A stretch of DNA of 8,641 nucleotides, from positions 1 through 8,641 of the forward strand of contig CAJTND010000028.1 of NCBI GenBank assembly GCA_910577995.1, read 5' to 3'. This document shows, one piece after another, positions 1-6,057 of this stretch. This stretch comes from an uncultured Christensenella sp. Lineage in GTDB: Bacteria > Bacillota > Clostridia > Christensenellales > Pumilibacteraceae. Both the position numbers and the translations under genes were made by a program. Position 1 is the first letter of the stretch, and each line of letters opens with the position of its first letter. The notes under the pieces were generated by a model, which was not told the DNA's origin, ran no database searches, and worked only from the letters and a program-made list of their open reading frames with translations.

Positions 1-46
1 GCCACCTTTTGGGGGAGGTGTCGGCGAAGCCGACGGAGGGGGCTTT
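1..46 (-). repeat. Palindromic intergenic repeat unit, inverted copy
   Basis: Read on the minus strand, this unit begins AAAGCCCC (46 to 39), continues with a hairpin TCGGC-TTC-GCCGA (33-21) and then a run of five C. This is the same order of parts as the plus-strand unit at 91-141: AAAGCCCC, a short hairpin with a TTC loop, then CCCCC. The two units are inverted around 47-90, so GGGGCTTT (39-46) and AAAGCCCC (91-98) form a perfect 8-base inverted repeat. The left edge may lie outside the window. It resembles short G/C-rich palindromic repeats common between genes in gut Clostridia; I cannot give an established family name. Confidence 0.65.
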
Positions 47-90
47 ACGGTAAGGCATGGATAGAATAGTAAAGCAATCTCTACTATAAA

Positions 91-141
91 AAAGCCCCTA
101 TCGGCACTTCGTGCCACTTCCCCCGAAAGGGGGAAGCGACG
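91..141 (+). repeat. Palindromic intergenic repeat unit with double hairpin
   Basis: The unit contains two adjacent perfect hairpins. The first is GGCAC (103-107), loop TTC, GTGCC (111-115). The second is CTTCCCCC (117-124), loop GAAA (125-128), GGGGGAAG (129-136). The whole 51-base stretch recurs at 8587-8637 with one difference, which lies in the tetraloop. Its last part, GGGGGAAGCGACGAGGTG (129-146), is repeated exactly at 177-194. It sits between genes and encodes nothing evident. A family of dispersed REP-like elements is the likeliest explanation. Confidence 0.8.
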
Positions 142-194
142 AGGTGTCAGGCGGAACGACTTCGCCTCCACCTTTGGGGGGAAGCGACGAGGTG
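142..194 (+). repeat. Further palindromic unit in the upstream repeat cluster
   Basis: AGGTG (142-146) pairs with CACCT (169-173), and inside it AGGCG (149-153) pairs with CGCCT (163-167), giving an interrupted hairpin. It is followed by G-rich sequence and the 18-base direct repeat GGGGGAAGCGACGAGGTG (177-194; first copy 129-146, 48 bases earlier). It looks like a partial or diverged member of the same repeat family abutting the unit at 91-141. Confidence 0.55.
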
Positions 195-202
195 ACGGGT
201 GT

Positions 203-250
203 AACCTCTTCGCCGTCCCCGAAAGGGGGTGCGACGGCGAGGAGGTTTTT
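203..250 (+). terminator. Repeat-derived hairpin followed by T-run, terminator-like
   Basis: AACCTC (203-208) pairs with GAGGTT (242-247). A T-G step (209/241) follows, then TCGCCG (210-215) with CGGCGA (235-240), and CCCC (217-220) with GGGG (225-228) around a GAAA loop. The right arm runs straight into TTTTT (246-250). This could terminate transcription arriving from a gene to the left of the window and insulate the promoter at 284-311. The CCCCGAAAGGGG core is shared with the neighbouring repeat units, so it may be a repeat unit that happens to act as a terminator. Nothing else gene-like is seen in 1-364. Confidence 0.55.
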
Positions 251-283
251 ATAAAAATTTTTTGACTAATTTTGCGAAACCTA

Positions 284-311
284 TTGACTTTATAATTTTT
301 TGGTGTATAAT
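284..311 (+). promoter_or_regulatory. Sigma-A type promoter of the repeat lipoprotein gene
   Basis: A -35 box TTGACT (284-289) and a perfect -10 box TATAAT (306-311) are separated by 16 bases. The region upstream (246-283) is very A/T-rich and includes A/T tracts that could act as an UP element. Transcription should start near 318, inside the operator, leaving a leader of about 50 bases before the start codon at 368. A second TTGACT (262-267) has no -10 box at a usable distance. Confidence 0.8.
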
Positions 312-314
312 ATA

Positions 315-342
315 GTTAAACGTTTAAGTTAAACGCTTAAAC
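315..342. promoter_or_regulatory. Tandem/overlapping LacI-type operators
   Basis: TTAAACGTTTAA (316-327) is a perfect 12-base palindrome with the central CG typical of LacI-family operators. A near copy, TTAAACGCTTAA (329-340), follows with centres 13 bases apart, so GTTAAACG occurs as a direct repeat at 315-322 and 328-335. In addition GTTTAAG (322-328) and CTTAAAC (336-342) are perfect inverted arms around a 7-base spacer. The sites cover the expected transcription start, immediately downstream of the -10 box, so a bound protein should repress. The LacI-type gene at 1979-2800 is the obvious candidate to bind here, which is inference. A CcpA cre site is a weaker alternative because the outer bases do not fit the cre consensus well. 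Confidence 0.7.
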
Positions 343-356
343 AAAATAAAACCCAT

Positions 357-361
357 GGAGG
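357..361 (+). promoter_or_regulatory. Ribosome binding site deciding the lipoprotein start
   Basis: GGAGG lies 3 bases before the first ATG (365) and 6 bases before the second ATG (368). The second spacing is far more usual, so translation most likely begins at 368. Confidence 0.6.
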
Positions 362-367
362 TAAATG

Positions 368-1906
368 ATGAAAAAAGTGCAAAAGATCGTCATTCTTGTG
401 CTCTGCGTCGCGCTCGGATTGTTCGCGTTTGCGGCGTGCGGGCCGAAAGAGAGCGGCGACAAGGTGACCGTTACGTTCTATGACGCGACGGGTACGAATA
501 AGCCTGCGGAAATGAAGGTACTTAAGACCCAAAAGGTCACGAAGGGCGAGACCGTAGCGAGCTATGTCCCGACCAAAGACGGCGGCTATGACTTTGTCAA
601 CTGGTTCGCCACGCCGAGCAAGAGCCACGTCTTCGACTTCACGACGAAGATCGATAAGGACACGAGCATTTACGGCGGATTCAGCAAGTTCGTCGCCGAT
701 ACGCGCGATTACTATATAATCGGCACGGGCACGAGCAAGGTCCTGCTCGACGGCTGGAACGTCGCCAACTCCGATGCGTCGTGGGATGCGGTCAAGGCGA
801 ACCACAAGTTCACCAAGTCGTCCGCTACCGATAAGAACGAGTACACGATGACGCTCGACCTGATGGAAAACGATCAGTTCGTTCTCATGACCAACAGACA
901 GTACTACGCGAAACGCGGCTACGGCTATCTCGATTCGCTCAAGCTCGAAGACGGCACGGAGGTATTCTCGGGACAGGGCAGCGTCTACGACGATTCGTCC
1001 AAAGGCTCTAACATCAAGGTCGAAAAATCGGGCAACTACACGCTTACCTTAACCACGCACCCCGACGACGACTATTACAACACCGAGGGCAACGGCTACA
1101 CCGAGGAAAATAAGGAAATCTACAACCTCAACCCGTACGACAAGATCAGCTGGGTCAGAAACGGCGACCCGCTCGAAGTTATCTCCACGACCACGGCGTT
1201 CTATATCAAGGGCGCTAAGATAACCGACTGGAAATCCATGTACAATGATGCTACGCTCATGACGAAGAACGACGACGAGCATACGATGTCTATCTATCTC
1301 AGAGAGAACGAGGAGTTTATGTTCGTTTCGAGAGTTACCGATATCGCTACCGGCAACGTAAGCGACGGCGCGACGTTTATCAAATCCAACCTGCTCGACG
1401 CCGAAGGTCAAAAGCTTATCGACGGTTACACGGAGAACGGCGGCAATATGAAGGCGAAGGCGTCCGGAACGTATACCTTCGTCTACAACGAGAAGACGAA
1501 TAAGCTCGTCGTAACGTTCGACGCGAGCAAGACGCCCGAGAAGTTCGAGTACTATCTCAACGGCAACGTGCTCGACAAAGACTACAACGGCTGCATCGAG
1601 GACGCCGCCGAGCTTAAATTCACGCAGGACGCCAACGACTCGTTCGTCTATACGTTCAAGAACGTGGCTCTCAAAGTAAACGACGAATTCCGTATCCTTT
1701 CTTATCCCGAGAATGCGGACAAGATCGATTGGAACTTTAAGACGCAGTATCACTTCGCATACCTGCACCCGTCTTCCAAGGAAGCGAACTTCGGAACTAA
1801 GACGGATACAGACACCAATATCATGGTCAAGGTCGCCGGCACGTACGATATCGTGTTCGACAGCTACTCCAAGATAATCAAGATCACGCCGAGCGCTGCG
1901 GCGTAA
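368..1906 (+). CDS. Secreted lipoprotein with InlB-like repeat and three degenerate beta-rich repeats (possible starch-binding surface protein)
   Basis: This is a 512-residue protein. It begins with a lipoprotein signal peptide: MKK, a hydrophobic stretch, then FAAC with the lipidated Cys at about residue 24. Residues 32-108 resemble an InlB B-repeat/Listeria-Bacteroides repeat (VTFYDA..., GYDFVNWFA, FDF.T.I..D.SIYGGF). Three related modules follow, at about 114-234, 278-389 and 393-510. Each opens with an aromatic-rich strand (DYYIIG, FYIKG, FEYYLNG), then has an L.END.F/LKVNDEF-type segment, and ends with a sGtYt/f strand and a final V/I-rich strand. The layout recalls the repeated carbohydrate-binding modules of SusE/SusF-like proteins, but I see no diagnostic motif, so starch binding is inferred from layout, surface location and neighbours. 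It has its own promoter under a LacI-type operator and ends before a terminator, so it is transcribed alone. The start is chosen from ribosome binding site spacing; ATG 365 is the alternative and adds one residue. Confidence 0.88.
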   Translation: MKKVQKIVILVLCVALGLFAFAACGPKESGDKVTVTFYDATGTNKPAEMKVLKTQKVTKGETVASYVPTKDGGYDFVNWFATPSKSHVFDFTTKIDKDTSIYGGFSKFVADTRDYYIIGTGTSKVLLDGWNVANSDASWDAVKANHKFTKSSATDKNEYTMTLDLMENDQFVLMTNRQYYAKRGYGYLDSLKLEDGTEVFSGQGSVYDDSSKGSNIKVEKSGNYTLTLTTHPDDDYYNTEGNGYTEENKEIYNLNPYDKISWVRNGDPLEVISTTTAFYIKGAKITDWKSMYNDATLMTKNDDEHTMSIYLRENEEFMFVSRVTDIATGNVSDGATFIKSNLLDAEGQKLIDGYTENGGNMKAKASGTYTFVYNEKTNKLVVTFDASKTPEKFEYYLNGNVLDKDYNGCIEDAAELKFTQDANDSFVYTFKNVALKVNDEFRILSYPENADKIDWNFKTQYHFAYLHPSSKEANFGTKTDTDTNIMVKVAGTYDIVFDSYSKIIKITPSAAA

Positions 1907-1923
1907 GGTAAAAACGCACGACA

Positions 1924-1963
1924 AAAGCCCCGTCCGCCGCGATCTGCGGCGGAGAGGGGCTTT
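1924..1963. terminator. Bidirectional terminator between convergent genes
   Basis: AAAGCCCC (1924-1931) pairs with GGGGCTTT (1956-1963), and CCGCCGC (1934-1940) pairs with GCGGCGG (1946-1952) around the loop GATCT, with a small GT/AGA internal loop. The flanking T-tracts are short (TTT then GT on plus, TTTT then GT on minus), so it can serve both the lipoprotein gene, which ends at 1906, and the regulator gene, which ends at 1979. The outer arms AAAGCCCC/GGGGCTTT are identical to the end motif of the palindromic repeats at 39-46, 91-98 and 8587-8594. Confidence 0.85.
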
Positions 1964-1978
1964 GTCGGACGTTAGTGT

Positions 1979-2800
1979 TCAAACTCTTATTTCGTGATCC
2001 TCGTCGGAGCTGCGCACGCGGTTGATCGCTTTGATCGCCGCGTCCGCCGCCGCCGACGCTTTGAGCGCGAACGACGCGCTTATGTGTTTTACCGCGACCG
2101 AGTCCGGCGCATTGTCGGATATCAGCTTGGAAACGGTGGCATAGCCGCAGTCGGGATCGAGCGCGCCGAGGCTCGCAAGACTGTCGACGACGGTCACGCC
2201 GTCGAAAACGCGTTCCGCTCTGCCGAGACATTCGCTCGGAAGCCGGAAGGTCAGGAGCTCGATCTTTGTCTTGTTGAGCTCCGAGCGGGCGAGCTCGTAC
2301 ATGGTTTTGTAATCGTCGTTGACGCGGTAGAATAGGAAGTCGTCGAACTCGCTGTCTATGGCGATGACGGGAACGTACTTGGTATCGGCAAAGGCGCGGA
2401 ACTCGCGCTCGGTGCGCGACAGCGTTATATACGCGTCGCACGCGCTGTCCGATTCGAGCGCGTCGTCGTAATCGACGAGCCTGAGCTCGAAGTTGCGTCT
2501 CGTCAGCAGCCGCGAAAGCTCCGTCAAAAGCTTTAAGTAGTATTGCGACGCGAGCGGCGCGACGTCCGACACGACGGCGGCGACCGAGTTGGTCTTGCCC
2601 GTGGCGAGGTAGCGTGCCATGACGTTGCATTCGTAGCCGAGGATATTGGCAAACTGCAAAACCTTTTTGCGCGTTTCCTCGCTTATAGTGTGACCGGGCG
2701 CGTTGTTGAGCACATAGGACACCGTGGCTATCGATACATCTGCTGCCTTGGCTACGTCCTTTATGGTAACGCGGGTCTTGCGTTTAGTCGGTTCATCCAT
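1979..2800 (-). CDS. LacI-family transcriptional regulator with shortened effector domain
   Basis: This 273-residue protein is a DNA-binding regulator that probably senses a maltodextrin-derived sugar. The N-terminal helix-turn-helix is textbook: VTIKDVAKAADVS (11-23), IATVSYVLNN (24-33), then ISEETRKKVLQFANILGY (39-56). The hinge helix NVMARYLATGKT (59-70) carries Leu65, which in this family inserts at a central CpG; the operator at 315-342 has one. The effector domain starts at about 73 (VAAVVSD) and is about 200 residues, whereas the family usually has about 265-275. The ND.A.G and GFDD-type segments of the C-terminal subdomain are not recognisable. ATG 2800 is the only reasonable start, since an in-frame TGA lies just upstream and no other start codon precedes the helix-turn-helix. 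No Shine-Dalgarno sequence precedes it. Its own promoter is set to start transcription at this ATG. It is divergent from the GH13 gene and convergent with the lipoprotein gene. Confidence 0.92.
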   Translation of the reverse strand: MDEPTKRKTRVTIKDVAKAADVSIATVSYVLNNAPGHTISEETRKKVLQFANILGYECNVMARYLATGKTNSVAAVVSDVAPLASQYYLKLLTELSRLLTRRNFELRLVDYDDALESDSACDAYITLSRTEREFRAFADTKYVPVIAIDSEFDDFLFYRVNDDYKTMYELARSELNKTKIELLTFRLPSECLGRAERVFDGVTVVDSLASLGALDPDCGYATVSKLISDNAPDSVAVKHISASFALKASAAADAAIKAINRVRSSDEDHEIRV

Positions 2801-2806
2801 GATTTG

Positions 2807-2835
2807 ATTATAACAATCTCAACATTTTTTGTCAA
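2807..2835 (-). promoter_or_regulatory. Perfect consensus promoter of the LacI-type gene, predicting a leaderless mRNA
   Basis: On the minus strand, TTGACA (2835-2830) and TATAAT (2812-2807) match both consensus hexamers exactly with the ideal 17-base spacer. Only six bases (CAAATC) separate the -10 box from the ATG at 2800-2798, so the expected +1 is the A of the start codon. There is no purine-rich ribosome binding site, which fits leaderless translation. The -35 box overlaps the AAGG (2834-2837) that is the probable ribosome binding site of the divergent GH13 gene. Confidence 0.8.
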
Positions 2836-2843
2836 GGCGTATC

Positions 2844-4493
2844 ATGAACAAACATGCTTTATATCACAAATCCGATTCGCTTTACGGCTTTGCCGTCGCG
2901 GACGATACCGTCGAACTGCGGCTGAGAGCGGCGCGCGGCGATCTTTCGCACGTCGAGCTCATCTACGGTCCGAAGCACTCGTTTTCGTTGCGTAGGCACA
3001 CCGCGCCGATGACGCTTTCCTCGTCCGACGCGCTTTTCGATTACTTTACGATAAGGCTCAAACTCGACGACAAACGGCTCGCTTACATGTTCTACTTGAC
3101 AGCGGCGGACGGAAAGAAGTATTATTTTTCCGAGGACGGCGCGACGGAAGATTACGATATAGCGACGAGCTTTTACAACTTTTTTCAGCTTGCTTACATC
3201 AACCCCAACGACGTAATGCGCGGCGTGGACTGGCTGTCGCGCGCGGTCGTATATCAGATATTCGTCGACAGGTTCTGCCGCGGCGGAACGGACGGCGACG
3301 GGGTAGTCAATCTCGAATGGGGCGGCAAACCGACGCCCAAGAGCTTTGCCGGCGGCGATCTTTACGGCGTCGCGAAAAAGCTCGATTATCTTTGCGATCT
3401 CGGAGTGAACACGCTATACCTTACTCCGATATTCACTTCGCGCTCCAACCATAAATACGACATAAGCGACTATTACAACGTCGATCCGCATTTCGGCGGA
3501 AACAAGGCGTTCGGCGAGCTTATGAACGAGTGCAAGGCGCGCGGCGTGCGCGTCGTGCTCGACGCGGTGTTCAATCATTGCAGCGAGGATCTCAAAGAGT
3601 TCCGCGACGTGTGCGAAAAGGGCAGGAAGTCGCCTTATCACGGGTTTTTCGTCATCAACGGCGACAAGCCGACAAAGCGTCCGCTCAATTACGAGGTGTT
3701 TGCCGAGTGCGACTATATGCCGAAGTGGAACACCGCCAATCCCGAGGTGCAGGAATATCTCTGCCGCGTCGGCGAATATTGGATAAAGAACTACGGCATC
3801 GACGGTTGGCGGCTGGACGTATCGGACGAGGTAAGCCACGGATTCTGGCGCGCGTTCCGCTCGAGGGTAAAGGCGTTCGGCAACGACGTCGTGCTCATCG
3901 GCGAGAATTGGCACGACAGCCGCAGTTATCTGCGCGGCGATCAGTTCGACTCGATAATGAACTACGCTTTTACCAAAGCTATGCTCGATTATTTCGTTAC
4001 GGGCGCGCTCGATACCGCTGGGCTTTGCGACAAGCTCAACGAGCTGTTGATGCGTAATATGACGCAGGTAAACAACATGATGCTCAATCTTATCGACTGC
4101 CACGACACGCACCGCTTCTACACGCAGTGCGGCTGCGATAAGGGCAAACTGCTCAACGCGCTCGCCGTGGAAACGTTCATGCCCGGGGCGACTATGGTCT
4201 ACTACGGCACGGAGATACCGCTCGAGGGCGGATACGATCCCGACAGCCGCAGGTGTTTCGATTGGAACGCCGACGGCGCGTTCGCGCAAAAGGTAAAGAA
4301 GCTGCTCGGTTACAAAAAGCTGCGTGCGCTCGCCGAGGGCGGCGCAAGGTTTTACGGCGAGAACGGGCTGTTCGTCGTCGAGCGCAAAGCCAACGGACAG
4401 ACGGCGACGCTTTTGGTCAACAACACCAAAGACAAACTGACGGCGCGCGGTCAAACGGTGAGCGCCGACGGTCACGCGGTAATAGTGGAATAA
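2844..4493 (+). CDS. Intracellular GH13 neopullulanase/cyclomaltodextrinase-like glycosidase
   Basis: This 549-residue enzyme should hydrolyse imported maltodextrins, cyclodextrins or pullulan fragments (alpha-1,4 linkages). Residues 1-115 look like the N-terminal beta-sandwich (CBM34-like) of this group, a (beta/alpha)8 barrel follows from about 127 (VVYQIFVDRF), and a small C-terminal beta domain runs from about 470. All GH13 motifs are present: DAVFNH (240-245), MPKW.T.NPEV (from 292; the MPK. form marks the neopullulanase subfamily, usually MPKL), GWRLDVSDE with nucleophile Asp325 and Arg323, acid/base Glu354 in VLIGENW, and HD (420-421) in LIDCHDTHR. It has no signal peptide, so it is cytoplasmic. 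ATG 2844 is preferred because AAGG (2834-2837) lies 6 bases upstream; TTG 2829 in frame would add five residues. The exact substrate cannot be told from sequence. It is probably the first gene of an operon with the importer genes, 34 bases before the next start. Confidence 0.94.
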   Translation: MNKHALYHKSDSLYGFAVADDTVELRLRAARGDLSHVELIYGPKHSFSLRRHTAPMTLSSSDALFDYFTIRLKLDDKRLAYMFYLTAADGKKYYFSEDGATEDYDIATSFYNFFQLAYINPNDVMRGVDWLSRAVVYQIFVDRFCRGGTDGDGVVNLEWGGKPTPKSFAGGDLYGVAKKLDYLCDLGVNTLYLTPIFTSRSNHKYDISDYYNVDPHFGGNKAFGELMNECKARGVRVVLDAVFNHCSEDLKEFRDVCEKGRKSPYHGFFVINGDKPTKRPLNYEVFAECDYMPKWNTANPEVQEYLCRVGEYWIKNYGIDGWRLDVSDEVSHGFWRAFRSRVKAFGNDVVLIGENWHDSRSYLRGDQFDSIMNYAFTKAMLDYFVTGALDTAGLCDKLNELLMRNMTQVNNMMLNLIDCHDTHRFYTQCGCDKGKLLNALAVETFMPGATMVYYGTEIPLEGGYDPDSRRCFDWNADGAFAQKVKKLLGYKKLRALAEGGARFYGENGLFVVERKANGQTATLLVNNTKDKLTARGQTVSADGHAVIVE

Positions 4494-4527
4494 CGGTCAT
4501 CGACCGTATCGGAGGTTTACAGTCAAA

Positions 4528-6027
4528 ATGAAAGCGAGAAAGCTTACGGCGATCATGCTTTGCGGCGTTGCGGCGCTGTCGTGCGCGGCGTGCAACGGCG
4601 GCGGTCTGCGCGAAAAATACGCGGAGGAATCGCTCGCCGCGCTGTACGAGAAGTTCGAGGGCGACGTCGAAACGGGAACGGCGGATAAGCCGATAGTTTT
4701 GCACGTGCTCGAGAACGACACCGCCAAGCAGTCGGGTTATCTCAAAGTGCTGTTGGACGGGTTCAACAAAAAGTACAAAGACAAGCATATAGTCGCCGTC
4801 GACGCCAACCAGGATCAGTATTCCGACCTCGCCGAGAACGGACCCTACGGCTACGGTCCGGACGTGCTGTATCAGGCGAACGACGTACTGATGAAGTACT
4901 GCGAGGGCAAGCACATCACGCCGCTTCCGACGGATAAGCTCGACGCTTACGATCAGCTGCCCGAGCTCGTAAAGAACACGTACACATACGATTACAGCAA
5001 CAGCTCGTACTTTATGGGTATCGGTGTAAACGTTCAAGCTCCGATGCTGTACTACCGCAAAGACCTTTTGCCCGACGATTGGCGGGACAAGTGGGACGAT
5101 AACAAGAACGGCATACCCGACATGCAAGAGGATATGCGCGCTATGTGGCGGTTCGGCAAACAGCGCAACGCCGCTAACAAAGATCAATACGGCTTTATGC
5201 AGTCGCTGTTCGATCCGTACTTCTCCTGCGGCTATCTGTTTACTTACGGCGCGTACCTTTTCGGCGACGGCGGTACGGATACCGAGGACATCGGCTGTTC
5301 CGCCAACGACGCAAAGCTCGGCGCGGGGCTTATAGTTCAGCTCGCCGAGAGCATGAACAGCGGCTGTATCGACGACGGTATCACCGTCGCGCGCGAGAGC
5401 GAGTTCGCGTCGGGAGCGTACTTTGCGGTCAACAACACGCAGGACATGTACGGCACCATGATAGACGAGCTTGCCAAGGCTTACGTCAAAAAAGGCATGA
5501 CCGCCGCCGACGCGAAAATAGCGGCGCAGGAGAATATCGTTTCCTCGCCCGTGCCCGCTCTGCCCAAGTCGGGCAGGCTTGACGAGACCGAGGGCGAGCT
5601 CATAGATTCCATCGTCATGGGCGGTATCAACGGTTACGCGATAAGTTCCTACACCGAATATCCGCGCGCGGCGCTCGCCTTCCTCAATTACGCGACGAGC
5701 TATGAAATGGTGCTCAAACGCAACGAGTACCTCGGCATCGCGCCCGCGCGCGCCGACTGCAACGAGGATTGCACCGTTCAGGCGGAAGTCGCGCACAGCC
5801 TGTTCCAAATGGTCCAGGACGAGCGCATTTCAATCATGCCGACGGTGAGCGGCGCGGACGCGATATGGACGCCGCTCAAGACCGCGTTCACCGACCTCGC
5901 GACAGACCCCTACCGCAAGGACAAAAAACTGTATATCACCGCGGACGGGCTCGATTACAACGCGCTCGAAAAACTGTTGCAGTCCGTCGACGAAAACATC
6001 TACAACAAGATACACTCGCTCGGTTGA
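4528..6027 (+). CDS. MalE-type maltodextrin-binding lipoprotein of an ABC importer
   Basis: This 499-residue extracellular solute-binding protein is the capture subunit of the importer whose permeases follow. The signal peptide (MKARK, then a hydrophobic stretch) ends in LSCAAC. Either Cys19 or Cys22 could be lipidated, and neither matches the lipobox perfectly. The mature part has the MalE-like order: IVLHVLEND at about 55, GFNKKYKDK, and NGPYGYGPDVLYQAND (about 106-121), matching the GPD(V/I).(F/Y).A.D element of maltose-binding proteins. The C-terminal half has the NGYAIS...YP.AALAFLNY segment typical of the family. It is about 100 residues longer than E. coli MalE. Residues 190-201 form D-D-N-K-N-G-I-P-D-M-Q-E, a calcium-loop-like insertion. 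GGAGG (4511-4515) lies 12 bases before the ATG, a long but workable spacing. Maltodextrin specificity is inferred from the GH13 and MalF/MalG neighbours. Confidence 0.93.
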   Translation: MKARKLTAIMLCGVAALSCAACNGGGLREKYAEESLAALYEKFEGDVETGTADKPIVLHVLENDTAKQSGYLKVLLDGFNKKYKDKHIVAVDANQDQYSDLAENGPYGYGPDVLYQANDVLMKYCEGKHITPLPTDKLDAYDQLPELVKNTYTYDYSNSSYFMGIGVNVQAPMLYYRKDLLPDDWRDKWDDNKNGIPDMQEDMRAMWRFGKQRNAANKDQYGFMQSLFDPYFSCGYLFTYGAYLFGDGGTDTEDIGCSANDAKLGAGLIVQLAESMNSGCIDDGITVARESEFASGAYFAVNNTQDMYGTMIDELAKAYVKKGMTAADAKIAAQENIVSSPVPALPKSGRLDETEGELIDSIVMGGINGYAISSYTEYPRAALAFLNYATSYEMVLKRNEYLGIAPARADCNEDCTVQAEVAHSLFQMVQDERISIMPTVSGADAIWTPLKTAFTDLATDPYRKDKKLYITADGLDYNALEKLLQSVDENIYNKIHSLG

Positions 6028-6057
6028 TCCGACGGCAGTATAGAAAAAATTTTTTGC

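Noticed and set aside
91..194. Possible CRISPR array because of regular-looking repeats
   Set aside because: The repeats are self-complementary units of unequal length set nearly end to end, with no equal-sized unique spacers and no cas genes nearby.
315..364. Leader hairpin as a riboswitch
   Set aside because: The leader is only about 50 bases, and its symmetry is fully explained by LacI-type operators; no known aptamer core is visible.
1049..1924. Long open frame antisense to the lipoprotein gene (291 codons)
   Set aside because: It has no ribosome binding site or recognisable domain, and its Val/Arg-rich composition is what the complementary strand of G/C-biased codons gives. It also runs through the terminator at 1924.
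3414..4475. Antisense frame (353 codons) opposite the GH13 catalytic domain
   Set aside because: The sense strand carries all GH13 motifs; the antisense product is repetitive Val/Glu/Arg-rich sequence without family features.
4417..5808. Very long antisense frame (463 codons) across the GH13 end and the binding-protein gene
   Set aside because: It spans two well-supported plus-strand genes and the gap between them, shows no domain or start signal, and reflects codon bias only.
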